A stretch of 64,000 nt of DNA from Enchytraeus crypticus (GCA_905160935.1 CAJHZI010000310.1:81001-145000); one strand, 5' to 3'. Positions 42,291 to 52,733 are shown, counted from the stretch's first letter. Made by a program: numbers and translations. Notes: generated by a model from the sequence alone, not told the origin.

Positions 42291-42605
42291 AGTTGGATAA
42301 ATACCGTGATCTGTCCTTAGGGTATGAAGTTGTTCCGGTGGCTATTGAAACCATGGGCCCGATGAATCCCGAAGGAGTTGACTTTATTAATGGCATAGGC
42401 AGACTTATTGCAGAGCAAACCGGCGATACGAAAGAGACATCTTTTCTTTGGCAAAAGCTTTCTATGACTTTGCAAAGATTTAATGCAGTCTGCTTCAACA
42501 ATTCTTTTAAGCCGATTGATGACCTCGAGTAGCCGGGCGGCGATTCAGCATGTCTTGCTAGAATCGTTTTTATCAAACCCCAGGTTCTTTACACCGGGGT
42601 AAAAA
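42284..42605 (+). mobile_element. 5'-truncated RLE-type non-LTR retrotransposon
   Basis: The last ~83 codons of the element at 48781-52182 (KLDKYRDLSLGYEVVPVAIE to FKPIDDLE-stop) plus the same 3' UTR with an ACCCC/GGGGT stem. The match is almost base for base. It sits between (TAA)n runs (42239-42290 and 42625-42712). A tandem-repeat frame upstream happens to run into it; that fusion is accidental. Confidence 0.93.
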
Positions 42606-42624
42606 AAATTTATTTAAAAAAAAA

Positions 42625-42670
42625 ATAATAATAATAATAATAATAATAATATCATAATTATAAAGATAAA

Positions 42671-42708
<38 letters not shown>

Positions 42709-42712
42709 TTAG
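42625..42712. repeat. (TAA)n tract, right flank of LINE insertion
   Basis: Poly(A) then ATA/TAA repeats with an internal TCATAATTATAAAGA. Confidence 0.93.
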
Positions 42713-42841
42713 AGTGCTACAGTCATTAATGACAACATCGAGCATTATTGAGACAAAATCAAGCCGGCGATCAAATAGAAGGTCCAAAAACGGTACAAAT
42801 TCCAAAGTTCAGAAAAATCAGTTCAAAGTATTTATTCAAAT

Positions 42842-42868
42842 ACTAGGTGGCTTCGCTGAAAGCCACTA
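42842..42868. repeat. GTGGCTT/AAGCCAC hairpin
   Basis: GTGGCTTCGCTGAAAGCCAC is the same inner stem as the hairpins at 11.2-11.5 kb. A weaker relative (GGCATCGCTGGAAGCC) is at about 43196. Confidence 0.75.
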
Positions 42869-42873
42869 CATAG

Positions 42874-42907
<34 letters not shown>

Positions 42908-42919
42908 GAGAGAGAGAAC
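42869..42919. repeat. (GA)n microsatellite
   Basis: GA run just after the hairpin. Confidence 0.96.
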
Positions 42920-43565
42920 TATGAGCAAAACTTACTAGCGAAAAAGCAGTACCAACTAACCGGCGTGCAAGTTCGAAAAAAACAGTTGTACAACAATTGA
43001 CGGCATAATAAGGAAACCACAATAATTAAAGCCAGCAACCTAAGTAAAGACAGTAATAGCACGATAATTGTCAACAATAAGATACATTTACCATTACAAA
43101 ATACTAAGTAGATAGCTTCTGTATCTCTTGTTGATACATAATACACTGAAATAGTAAATAAATACATGTAAATCATGTTGACATAATATATTGTTGGCAT
43201 CGCTGGAAGCCAGTACATAATATACAGGATCAACAAACAGGATGATGACCTCAAAAACAGCTTCAGCTGGAAGTTGATAATATACATATATTACATTTCA
43301 GTTAAATAAACAAATTTATGATTGTAATTATGAGCACAACCAAAGTTCTGGTTCATCAAACAATTTTAAATTAATAAATTCTCAAAAAATTTAGTTAAGG
43401 GATCTGTGACATTGTAACAAATTAAAATCTATTTAAAAAATTATCATATAAACAATTGTAAATATTAGAATATATACAGTATTCATTGTACAGTGTTTAT
43501 ACAGTATATATTGCACCACGTCTAATATAAATGAGCGTGTTTTGTGAATGAAAAGAGTCTAAAGA
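42920..43565. other. AT-rich spacer
   Basis: A minus-strand frame of 122 codons has no recognised domain. Nothing else supported. Confidence 0.4.
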
Positions 43566-43569
43566 GTTT

Positions 43570-44805
43570 GGTTGGAGTCAGTACAACTCTAAATAGCTTA
43601 GTACAAGTTTAGAAGCTAACTACAAGACTAAATAGCTTAGTACCAACCTAAATATCTTAGCACCAACCTAAATAGCTTAGTACAAAACTAAATAGCTTAA
43701 TACAAGACTAAATAGCTTAGTACAGGACTAAATAGCTTAGTACAAGTCAAAAGAGCTTAGTACAAGTTTAAATAGCCTAGTACAAGACTAAATAGCTTAG
43801 TACAAGTTTAAATAACCTAGTACAAGACTAAATAGCTTAGTACAAGTTTAAATAGCTTAGTACAAATCTAAATAGCTTAGTACATGTCGAAATTAGCTTA
43901 GTACAAGTCAAAAGAGCTTTGTAATAGTCTAAATAGCTTAGTGCTAGTCTAAATAGCTTAGTACATGTTGAAAATAGCTTAGTGCTAGTCTAAATAGCAA
44001 AGTACAAGTCTATATAGCTTAGTTGAAGTTTAAATAACTTAGAAAAAGTTTAAATAGCTTAGTAGTGGTATAAATAGCGTTGTACAAGTCATATCTCAGC
44101 ACATGTCTAAATAGCTTATAAAAAGTCTAAATAGCTTAGCACAAGTCCGAAAAGCTTAGTACAAGTCTACATAGCTTAGTACAACTTTAAATAGATTAGT
44201 AGAAGTCTAAATAGCTTAGTACAAGTCTAATTAACTTAGTACAAATCAAATAGCTTACTACCAGTGTATATAGCTTAGTAAGGTGCATTTATCTCAGTAT
44301 ACGTCTAATTAGCTTAGTACAACTCTAAATAGCTTAGTATACATTAAGTAGCTTAGTACAAGTCTAAATAGTACAAGTTTAGAAGCTAAGTACAAGACTA
44401 AATAGCTTAGTACAAGACTAAATAGCTTAGTACAAGACTAAATAGCTTAGTACAAGACTAAATAGCTTAGTACAAGACTAAATAGCTTAGTACAAGTCTA
44501 AATAGCTTAGTACAAGTTTAAATAGCTTAGTGACAGTATAAATAGCTAAGTACAAGTCTAAATAGCTTAGTACCAACCTAAATATCTTAGCAGAAGTCTA
44601 AATAGCTTAGTACCAACCTAAATAGCTTAGCAGAAGTCTAAATAGCTTAGTACAAGTCTAAATAGCTTAGCAGAAGTCTAAATAGCTTAGTACAAGTCTA
44701 AATAGCTTAGCACAATTCTAAATAGCTTAGTACAAGTCTAAATAGCTTAGCACAAGTCTAAATAGCTCAGTAAAAATCTAAATGGCTTAGTTCATGTATT
44801 AATAG
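43570..44805. repeat. 20-bp minisatellite, about 60 copies
   Basis: Unit AAATAGCTTAGTACAAGTCT with many point variants (GACT, TTTA, CCAACC). The array is 1.2 kb, degenerate in the left half and more uniform at 44380-44760. Confidence 0.97.
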
Positions 44806-45004
44806 GTCATAGTATTATAATAATTGTGCTATAGCCAGTAGTGAATCAAGTGACAGCGTGATGGCTGAACGAACATTGAATACTGATAGATATTACATTT
44901 ATTAAGTCGACTGTATATACTTATGTTTTTGGAACATTTTCTTCCGTTCTGAGTTGTTCTCTGTTCAGACACGGTGCTGAATTCCGTAACGACCTTGTTA
45001 CCTA

Positions 45005-45349
45005 ATGAGCTCAACTGCAAAACAGACCAGGTCAAGTAAGGCTGAGTCAGCAGGTGAGACGAACCCTACGACAACACTGAGCACTCTCGGGGAGACAGTT
45101 GAACTGACTTCAGATTCCACTGTTACGACTGCATTGAGTTCAGGTTTGGAGGTGGTTAAAATAAGTAGAGGTGTTTCTTTATCTACCGGCGAGTCTGTTA
45201 TTTCGTTAGACTTACCTGAGAGTCAAGACTTAAATTCCGAGGTTGTACATGAATATCATCACTCTGTTTTAATGGCTAACGCTTCAGTTACGGAATGGAT
45301 CACTTTGGATTTGAGAGGGGGATTTTTAGCAAACCTGCACCGTGTTTGA
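45005..45349 (+). CDS. Hypothetical Ser/Thr-rich protein or transposon ORF
   Basis: An ATG-started frame of 114 codons: MSSTAKQTRSSKAESAGETN, then a Thr/Ser-rich stretch, EVVKISRGVSLSTGES and ASVTEWITLDLRGGFLANL before a stop. Composition differs from the adjacent repeats and the start is an ordinary ATG, but no family is recognised. Downstream (45560-45720) another plus frame gives TKQTIKSSCDDVAFKLYEKL and HDKKELLEEVLSEN with stops between. The whole 45.0-45.9 kb block may be a decayed element. Confidence 0.35.
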   Translation: MSSTAKQTRSSKAESAGETNPTTTLSTLGETVELTSDSTVTTALSSGLEVVKISRGVSLSTGESVISLDLPESQDLNSEVVHEYHHSVLMANASVTEWITLDLRGGFLANLHRV

Positions 45350-45539
45350 TCACTTCTCTTTCCGCATCTGAGCTTTTCTGATTGCATTTGGATAGATCAG
45401 TTGGTATAGTCTATGTTGTCTGAGACTTCCCTGATGTCGTCAGCAGACAAAATAATGTATGATTTTGTTTGTCAACTTTCTATCCTCGTTTAACAGATTT
45501 GAGAGCGTCATCTGATGGAAAAAAATATTATTTTGTAAT

Positions 45540-45960
45540 AAAATTTTCTTATACTCGGTTGTTTTCGTTTGTAGATTGGTTCAACCACCTACCAAACAGA
45601 CTATAAAGTCTTCCTGCGATGATGTTGCTTTCAAACTGTACGAGAAACTGAAAGCATCCATCAAAGATGTGGTGTCAACGTTCGAGTAATCATTGCAGCT
45701 ACCGTCAAACCTACCCCATGACAAGAAGGAGCTGTTGGAAGAAGTACTTAGTGAAAATTGATGCTGAAGTAACCAAGTATAAACGTCGAGGATGGCAATA
45801 CTTTCGCAAAATTTGGATATGCTTTTGCTAAATTGAAGCACATGTATTTCAAAGCATGTTTCGTATGTAAATCACAGAAGCTAGATATGTTAGGAGTTTT
45901 GTCTTGTAAAAGGTGAGTCAAGGCAAGCAATGGTCACACACTTTTTATAGATGTAAGAAA
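45540..45960 (+). pseudogene. Decayed coding-like segment
   Basis: Plus-strand pieces CDDVAFKLYEKLKASIKDVV and PHDKKELLEEVL, both charged and helix-like, are separated by stops. An acceptor-like TTCGTTTGTAG precedes at about 45575. Family unknown. It probably belongs with the ORF at 45005. Confidence 0.3.
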
Positions 45961-46233
45961 GAGAGTTGATCATGAAAATGTTGACATTAATTTTTTATTA
46001 CAGTTGCAGGTCTTGTCAGTAAATTTTCAAACTTAATGCAAACTCCTTATAATTATGGAGAGTTGAAAAAGTGTATGACATAGGCCTACTTGTCTGATCA
46101 ACTAAAATATCCTATAAATAAAAAATTCTTATGTTTTGGGGTAAATGCTCTCTCATTTTTGCAACTAATTCAATTATTATTTTGTGTATATTGAATAAAT
46201 TAGCTTTACCAGATACCTTCCAATTGGTAAATA

Positions 46234-46630
46234 TTATTCTGTACATTTCATTATAGTATTCATATACTTTGCGATAGGCCTATACAATTTATCATCGGAA
46301 TCTTCCTTTTTAAACAGGGGTTTTAAGAAGTGATACTTATTATCAGGTTCTTCGTCAGTTTTAAATTTGCTACTGGCTACTTTAGCAGCTTGTATAGAAA
46401 CATTTTTGTATTTTTTCTTAAGGTCTTGATCTGGTTTATGAATACTTCTCAAAAAACCTTATTGGTTAACAATTTAGATGCTTGTTTAACTCTGTTTTAT
46501 GATAATCCCCATTATATCCTTTCTTTCTCTGTTAATTCACGCCTTAATATTTCTTCTGTCTGATTTCTATCTAATTTTAAATTACTAAATATTTTTGGGT
46601 TGTTCCATTCTTCACTTGTCAGACTCATTT
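46234..46630 (-). pseudogene. Decayed coding-like segment, minus strand
   Basis: An ATG near 46627 gives MSLTSEEWNNPKIFSNLKLD, then RRELTEKERI and a stop. In another frame SIHKPDQDLKKKYKNVSIQA and NKYHFLKPLFKKEDSDDKLY follow. The charged composition suggests a former ORF, with a frameshift. No family recognised. Confidence 0.3.
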
Positions 46631-46869
46631 AGAGTACACAGAATTAGAAAAAAGAAAACTTGGAGTGCACAAAATTATTCGAAAGAATATAAAAGTCATT
46701 TTCACTTATAATACCAATTCTCTAACACATTCTCGCTATATGTATCAATATCAATTCCTACAGACATTCTCAACATATACATACTTTGGTGAACTAAGTT
46801 CACCTGAATATGCGTGGAATGTAATAGACTTAATTAAGGCCTTGGGACTAAAATGTAAACAATAACTGT

Positions 46870-47035
46870 CTCCAGTGGCGTAGGAAGCACCTTAGGGCAG
46901 CGGGGTGAGTTTTGAAAAAAGGCACATGCAGAATTAAAGGGGCACGTACATTTTTTAAATGGCAATGTTTTAGACGGATTTTTTTTTACAAGTGATGTAA
47001 TGCAATAGCTTTATTTTGCTTTGTTTTCAATTCTA
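46870..47035. other. Spacer without recognised features
   Basis: Contains CTCCAGTGGCGTAGGAAGCA, a phrase that looks like a retroposon start, but I cannot place it. Confidence 0.35.
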
Positions 47036-47059
47036 CACAATAAACTAATAGGTATGCAT

Positions 47060-47310
47060 GAAGAAATAAGGGAACAGCTTGTGATAAAATAAGGGAACAG
47101 ATTGTGTTGAAATAAGGGAACAGATTGTGATGAAATAAGGGAATAGTTTGTAATGAAATAAGGGAAAATTTGTGATGAAGTAAGGGAGTAGATTGTGATT
47201 AAATAAGGGAACAGATTGTGATGAAATAAGGGAATAGTTTGTAATGAAATAAGGGAAAATTTGTGATGAAATAAGGGAGTAGATTGTGATTAAATAAGGG
47301 AATGGTTTAT
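47060..47310. repeat. 22-bp minisatellite
   Basis: Unit AAATAAGGGAACAGATTGTGAT(G) with a shorter AAAATTTGTGATG variant; two larger blocks repeat as a pair. Confidence 0.92.
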
Positions 47311-47740
47311 TATTATAATTACCTCGACCTAGTCTCTACGGTCATAGAGAGCTGAACAACTGTCAGATTTGAAACTTGAGCTCTTAATCCGCAGTCACGC
47401 AATTTAGTTACAATATCATTTACACATTCACAAAGCGGTAACATATTTCTTTATTTTCCTTAAATTTCTGAGACATAATTACGATTTAAAGTATTTTAGG
47501 AAGAAAATGACGAGGAATGTAATTAATGTTGTAAAGGAAAGTTAAATTGTTTATACAGCTATTTGAGTGTAACAGAGTGCACAGACAATAAGAGCAAATA
47601 TGTGCAGTACATCAATGAAACCAAAGCCTTTAAGGATTTCTAAACAACATTTTATCTTCTTCTTAGAAGTCCCAGAATTAATAATTATTTGCCCCCGTCC
47701 ATGACAGCATAGTGCTCAGATTAATGTCTCGATAATATGA
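47311..47740. other. Spacer without recognised features
   Basis: Unique AT-rich DNA, 3' side (minus sense) of the peptide gene. Confidence 0.5.
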
Positions 47741-47850
47741 ACTCATCGATTGATCGATCATTTGATTGATTGATTGATCAGCTGATTGATTGATCGATCA
47801 GTTAATTGATTGATCGGCTAATTGATTGATCGATCAATTGATTGAGTTCA
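47741..47850. repeat. (GATT)n tract with GATC variants
   Basis: ATTGATTGATCGATCA-type repeats right after the stop codon of the peptide gene. Confidence 0.93.
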
Positions 47851-47855
47851 GTCTC

Positions 47856-48119
47856 TTAAGGTGTACAGGTGCACCTGACTCCCCATCGACCACAGGTGAT
47901 GCTGAAGACGTTGGGATCAGTGGCGTCACAGCTGCCGTCCTTCTTGCCCATCCCGTGGCACTTGTCGACGCAGTCCTTGGCGTCACGGCGCTGTCTGCCC
48001 TGCTGCAGGCCCCAGTCGATGCCTTCCCTCAGCCCGGCCTCGGCGGCCCTAACCTGGTGGAACAGGGTGAGGACCACCAGGAGCGCCAGGGTGGATACAA
48101 ACAGCTTCTGATTCACCAT
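47856..48119 (-). CDS. Small secreted cysteine-rich peptide, defensin-like
   Basis: The frame is 87 codons from ATG 48119 to TAA 47856. Residues 1-26 are a clear signal peptide (MVNQKLF then a Leu/Val-rich core ending VRAA). A short acidic/Gln propeptide ends in RQRR, a furin-type site. The predicted mature part has 42 residues with cysteines at mature positions 5, 9, 19, 31, 38 and 40, giving C-x3-C-x9-C-x11-C-x6-C-x1-C. The CVDKC helix-type spacing and the GRWGVRCTC end resemble invertebrate CS-alpha-beta defensins, but the usual first cysteine is missing and an extra one lies between helix and strands. The gene is far more GC-rich than its surroundings. An acceptor-like GATATCTGCACGTAG lies just 5' of the ATG, suggesting a 5' UTR intron. 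Likely an antimicrobial or other secreted effector; the activity is unproven. Confidence 0.8.
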   Translation of the reverse strand: MVNQKLFVSTLALLVVLTLFHQVRAAEAGLREGIDWGLQQGRQRRDAKDCVDKCHGMGKKDGSCDATDPNVFSITCGRWGVRCTCTP

Positions 48120-48179
48120 CTCGATGAGTCTCTACGTGCAGATATCAACAGTGAACGTAAATTGTCTGTTCTTGTGAAA

Positions 48180-48315
48180 AGCTAAAGCTATGCTAAGATT
48201 AACGTCAGTTTTCCTACTCGAAAGCGATGTCAGTGACAGGCGAGCCCAGGATTTGAACCCCGCACCTATTGATACGTCGTCGAGTATCTTACCGACATCG
48301 CCACTGGCTCTAGAC
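48180..48315 (-). repeat. S1 SINE
   Basis: GCGATGTCAGTGACAGGCGA, GGATTTGAACCCCGCACC, CGCCACTGGCTC. Lies about 60 bp upstream of the peptide ATG, in its 5' region. Confidence 0.88.
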
Positions 48316-48347
48316 AGTGGAGACGTCATGATAATTATATTAACTTA

Positions 48348-48400
48348 ACTTAGGTCCATATACCATGGACCTGCCAGTAGGCAATGCACTAAGAGAGATA
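48348..48400 (+). repeat. Family A short 3' end
   Basis: CATATACCATGGACCTGCCA then GTAGGCAATGCACTAAGAGA. Confidence 0.8.
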
Positions 48401-48780
48401 GATAACTTAATTAAACTGGTTCAGGAAGTCGTTGAGACTTTTATCACTAGTCTAATCTACATGTAGAGTATAGAGTAAATAATTTGACGTATTATTTTAT
48501 AACTGTACAGTTGCTTCTGAGATCTTCCTCTTTTCTTTTCGTTACTTTTTCCTGTTAGTGTCTGATTTGTTATATGGACCTGTATGTGTCGGCAATAGAA
48601 TGATTTGATTTGTATGTGCTTCTATTGTAGTTATAAATAGGATATACATATATAAGAGTCTCTAACTCCTTTTTAATTTTGCTCACTGGTTTCGATTTGG
48701 CTCAATAGTACTCGATGTTTTCATTGTTTCATCAACTAATTGTTGATGTTATTGTCATAAAAATAATAATAATAATAACA
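48401..48780. other. Spacer ending in (TAA)n
   Basis: Unique sequence. The last 25 bp are ATAATAATA, the left flank of the LINE. Confidence 0.6.
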
Positions 48781-49072
48781 ATTCGCTAGAGGCGCTCGAG
48801 GTGGTTAGTTTGTTTACGCACACCTGTGTTTTTCTTTAGCACTTTTTATCGTTTTTCTTCACTTCTGCTAATTTTTTCACTTTGTCTTTTGTCATACTGC
48901 TTTTATATATATCCCTGTACGCCCAGGCCCTTTTATTTCTATTCTTTTGTGCGCATTCGGCTTATTTTACCTTTTATTAAATCTGCATTATGCTTTAGTT
49001 TTCACCTGCATTGGACTATTGGACTGCAGCTATTTGCAGTAGTGTTCCAGTTGTAATTCTTTTATCTCTCGC

Positions 49073-49822
49073 TTGCTATGCCGTGTTTGCCACATGCCTG
49101 CCAGACAGACTTGGCCACTGTCTCAGACTGCCAACAAGAAAACTGGCATCTGTTCGGTGTGCCTAGCTCAACGTCAGCTTCATTCGGGAGACGGAAACGT
49201 CCATCTTCATGGCCCATTGGATAATCGGTGCCCGGGTTCCAACCAACCTCCCTTGCAGATCTCCGCACAGGCGGCAGCTTCGCAACCAGGTCTTGCAGTT
49301 TCTGATATAAGGAATAGGATCAGGAATCGGAGCTGCGACTCTGGTTCGGCTAGACAGAGTTCTCCTCCCACTGCTGCTCCCAATTCTGCTAACTTATCTC
49401 GCAATTCATTTTCCTCTCAGCCGCTCATTCTTGAACATCCCTGCTTATCGCGACCAACAATAAAACACATTCCCAAATCAGCCAGACCTGCTTGTTCAGC
49501 AGCCTTGATTGATGCCTTCCGTAAGATCGAAAGCGATCCCTCAGTTTTATCATACTGGTCAGATTTGTTGCTTTTCGCATCTTCGGTTTTGCAAGTCCCT
49601 GCTCGCACAGGTAAAAGGCATAATCTAAGCTCTTTAATTAAGAAAAGGTTGGAGGGCCTAGGTACTAGTGCTCCCACTGAGCCGGTCGTAGAAAGAATTA
49701 AAAGAGCTCATCATTCTCATGACTCCCGTGCCTCAGCAGTCAGGTCCAAAATGGAAGATGGAAATGTTTCGGCAGCTGTGCGCATCCTCTGTTCAGACGA
49801 AAGCCCAGCGCAATGCATTTAA
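49073..49822 (+). pseudogene. Retrotransposon ORF, N-terminal zinc finger part
   Basis: The frame opens CRVCHMP and continues GICSVCLAQRQLHSG then HLHGPLDNRCPGSNQPPLQ. This is a Cys/His cluster like the N-terminal nucleic-acid-binding finger of RLE retrotransposons. The middle is Ser/Ala/Pro-rich and probably a linker, and the segment ends MEDGNVSAAVRILCSDE. No ATG starts this frame. An ATG at 49078 (MPC...) lies in another frame, which suggests one lost base near the start. The frame runs out at 49822 where the RT frame takes over. Confidence 0.85.
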
Positions 49823-51450
49823 ACACTTTCAATATCCTGAAGGCCAAGCACCCACCCGCAGCTAGTAGCAGTATAATGGCACCCCTTCCGGACTCAATGG
49901 CGACTCCGCCCATTCAAGTCTCAGAGCAGGATGTTGTCAAAGCTGTACGTAGCTTTCCAGCAGGCTCAGCAGGTGGTCCTGATGGCCTTCGCCCTCAGCA
50001 TCTTCTGGAGCTTGTGACTTGTAGAGAGTCGGCTGGGACATTTTTGACCGCTTTGACTTCTTTCGTGAATCTCCTTCTTAGAGGTGCTTGCCCCCCTGAG
50101 GTCCAACCGGTGCTGTTTGGTGGTAAACTCTTCGCACTCAATAAGAAATCTGGCGGCATTCGCCCCATTGCAGTGGGTTACACTTGGCGTCGTTTAGCCG
50201 CTAAATGCGCAAATCGCTATGCAGTATCTGCTCTCAGCGAATACTTGAGCCCAATTCAACTTGGAGCTGGTATTCCAGGTGGCTGTGAGGCAGCTGTTCA
50301 CGCTACTCGCCGTTTCGCTGAGTCAATGCCAGCTGATCACTTCGTGGTAAAGCTAGACTTCTGTAATGCTTTTAATTGCTTGAGTAGATCACGAATGCTC
50401 AGCGAAATACATCACAGGATACCAGAGCTGTATAGTTTCTGCCATCTAGCTTACTCAAGCCCTTCGTGGTTGAAGTTCGGAGACTGGTGCATTGAGTCAC
50501 AGGAAGGAGTCCAACAAGGGGATCCCTTAGGGCCCATGCTGTTTTGCCTGACTATTCACCCTCTCCTTACTTCTCTCTCTAGCGATCTCACGGTGGGATA
50601 CCTAGATGACATTACTCTAGGTGGTTGCGAGTCGTCGATTGCAAATGATGTACAGACTATCATCGACAGAGGCCAAGAATTTGGGCTTCAGTTGAATCGT
50701 ACCAAGTGCGAAGTCATTTCATCAGTTTGCAAATCTCCGGGCAACTCAGTTTTGTCATCATTTGTGCCAATGTGCCTATCCCATAGTTCTCTACTCGGCG
50801 CGCCACTCTCTGGAGAAGAAGCTACTACCACCGCTTTATCCAGTCGCCTTGAAGACCTCAAACGTACAGCATCACGCTTGAAGTCGCTAGCCGCTCATGA
50901 TGCTTTAACAATCCTTCGCTTTTCTTTAAGTGCACCTAAACTTATGCACGTTCTGCGCTCTAGTCCGAGCTTCTCTAATCCGCGGCTTTTAGACTACGAC
51001 GAGGCTCTTAGGCAATGCTTATGCGCCGTTATCAACGCAGATTTGTCTGTTTTGCAGTGGCAGCAAGCCAGTCTACCGGTGAGCATGGGTGGTCTTGGAA
51101 TTCGTCTTGTTTCCCATATCGCGCCTTCAGCCTTTTTGGCATCAGCGATGGGAACGAGGCAGTTGCAAGACGCCATCCTTCATAAGTGCTCCCTTTCTGC
51201 CGATAGTTCCATTGACGTTGCGTTGTCAGTTTGGTCCAAAAGCCTCACCTCCAGTGCTCCACCTTCTACCTCAGTCAGTAGCCAGAAATCATGGGACCGT
51301 CCTATAGTGGATCGGATTTATAACAGTCTGTTAGAATCCCAGTCCAATGCAGTAGACAGAGCACGACTCCTAGCTGTATCAACTAAAAGAAGCAGCGACT
51401 GGCTTCACGCTCTCCCTGTTGCTTCTTGGTGGGCTATTTTTAGACAATGA
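49813..51450 (+). pseudogene. Retrotransposon ORF, reverse transcriptase part
   Basis: Open for 545 codons. RT blocks in order: VVKAVRSFPAGSAGGPDGLR, a GGIRPIAVGYTWRRLAAKC block, VVKLDFCNAFNCLSR (first catalytic Asp, 50350-50376), EGVQQGDPLGPMLF, and VGYLDDITLGG (catalytic DD near 50600; LDD instead of the common ADD). A thumb follows (FSLSAPKLMHVLR, VSMGGLGIRLVSHIAPSAFL). The core is intact, so decay is recent. It starts by frameshift from the finger frame and ends at TGA 51450 after HALPVASWW, again at a frameshift. Confidence 0.93.
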
Positions 51451-51775
51451 GGCGATTCGAGTAGCTGTTAGTTTCCGTTTAGGGGCGAAAACTTGCGAGC
51501 CTCACATGTGCCCCTGCGGTCATGAAGTCGACGCTTTAGGTCTCCACGGCCTCTCCTGCAAACGAAGCTCAGGTAGAATGTCTCGCCATCACAATTTAAA
51601 TGACATAATATGGCGAGCACTTTCGAGAGCAGGCATCCCTTCCTCTAAGGAGCCAAGTGGGTTGTCCAGATCAGACGGCAAGCGTCCGGACGGCATGACT
51701 TTAGTGCCCTGGTGCAACGGTAAATGTGCCGTTGGGACGTCACGGTCATTGACACTATGGCAAACTCCTACCTGA
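51419..51775 (+). pseudogene. Retrotransposon ORF, zinc knuckle and endonuclease part 1
   Basis: In the next frame: [20 protein letters not shown], a [17 protein letters not shown] knuckle (C-x-C...H-x4-C), and [20 protein letters not shown]. It continues with [20 protein letters not shown], the R-P-D motif of the restriction-like endonuclease. The frame is lost at GKCAVG, just before the second catalytic Asp. Confidence 0.9.
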
Positions 51776-52068
51776 ATACGACTTCAGTCACAGCCGGTGG
51801 AGCTGCTGTTCATGCCGCCTCTAGGAAGTTGGATAAATACCGTGATCTGTCCTTAGGATATGAAGTTGTTCCGGTGGCTATTGAAACCATGGGCCCGATG
51901 AATCCCGAAGGAGTTGACTTTATTAATGGCATAGGCAGACTTATTGCAGAGCAAACCGGCGATAAGCGAGAGACATCTTTTCTTTGGCAAAGGCTTTCCA
52001 TGACTTTGCAAAGATTTAATGCAGTCTGCTTCAACAATTCTTTTAAGCCGATTGATGACCTCGAGTAG
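51724..52068 (+). pseudogene. Retrotransposon ORF, endonuclease part 2 and C-terminus
   Basis: Back in the RT frame: [18 protein letters not shown] carries the next acidic residues (WDVTVID), then ASRKLDKYRDLSLGYEVVP and FINGIGRLIAEQTGDKRETS. It ends SFKPIDDLE-stop at 52068. The same C-terminus forms the truncated copy at 42284. Confidence 0.92.
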
Positions 52069-52152
52069 CCGGGCGGCGATTCAGCACGTATTGCTCGAAT
52101 CGTTTTTATCAAACCCCAGGTTCTTTACACCGGGGTAAAAAAAAAAAAAAAA

Positions 52153-52183
<31 letters not shown>

Positions 52184-52189
52184 GTCATA

Positions 52190-52245
52190 AAGGTTTAACG
52201 TCCGTTTCCTCATACAAGGATGATGTCAGGGACGTCGATAGTTAT
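52190..52245 (-). repeat. S2 3' end
   Basis: CATAAAGGTTTAACGTCCGT, TTCCTCATACAAGGATGATG, TCAGGGACGTC. Its (ATT)n tail appears to be the TAA tract into which the LINE inserted. Confidence 0.78.
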
Positions 52246-52637
52246 TATAACGATAGTTTCCCGTTTTAAAAGTCTTCCAGTCAAAACAACGTTAGATAAA
52301 AATCAATGTATATATTCAACATGAGATAATGCTAAACGTTACAGTAAATTCAATATGTCTATTTAAATTTAGTTACTACATATTTACCCATTTTTCATTT
52401 TTTCTTTAATTTTTTAATATCAAAGCATGAATCTAAGGACACGGAAAGAGTTCTTGCAATGGAAATAAGTCCATGCCGAATATTCTAGAGAAAAATGAGT
52501 TAATCTCGTCTACTTGATAAGTCTTCAGTTTAAGTTTCTGCAAGTGTATTGCGTGAAAAGTTTCAACATTCAGATTACTTATTACGTTACACTCAGGGAC
52601 CCGTAGATTTGAGAATATAACTACTGCCGCAGTAACA
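52246..52637. other. AT-rich spacer
   Basis: A minus frame ending in EINSFFSRIFGMDLFPLQEL is open over 76 codons but has no recognised family. Confidence 0.35.
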
Positions 52638-52733
52638 ATGGATGTACCGTACACGACTTTCATAAGATACCTCTTGTTAATTGTTGTTGCTGCTTTATTT
52701 AGTACATTTAGCAGTTATACTAAATCTCAGAGG
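52638..52733 (+). CDS. Possible first exon with signal anchor
   Basis: ATG 52638 gives MDVPYTTFIRYLLLIVVAAL then FSTFSSYTKSQ: a short N-terminus and one hydrophobic segment typical of a type II anchor or signal peptide. An S1 SINE begins directly after and carries the frame on to a stop. It may be a first exon interrupted by the SINE, or chance. No downstream exon was matched. Confidence 0.3.

Larger units (their letters stand above)
48781..52182 (+). mobile_element. RLE-type non-LTR retrotransposon, near full length
   Basis: The element begins just after an ATAATAATA run (48761-48778) and ends in poly(A) passing into another (TAA)n run. It has a T-rich 5' UTR of about 290 nt, an N-terminal zinc finger, a reverse transcriptase, a C-terminal zinc knuckle plus restriction-like endonuclease (RPDG), and a 3' UTR with an ACCCC/GGGGT stem. 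This order matches the R2/R4-type group with one ORF. At least three frameshifts separate the coding parts, so this copy is inactive. TAA targeting is reminiscent of Dong/R4 elements, but clade assignment needs a tree. Confidence 0.9.

Noticed and set aside
47826..48185. Plus-strand protein overlapping the peptide gene
   Set aside because: GC-rich shadow of the minus-strand gene; it has no signal peptide or domain.
49062..49677. Minus-strand frames within the retrotransposon
   Set aside because: Antisense of the finger and linker region with no recognised domain.
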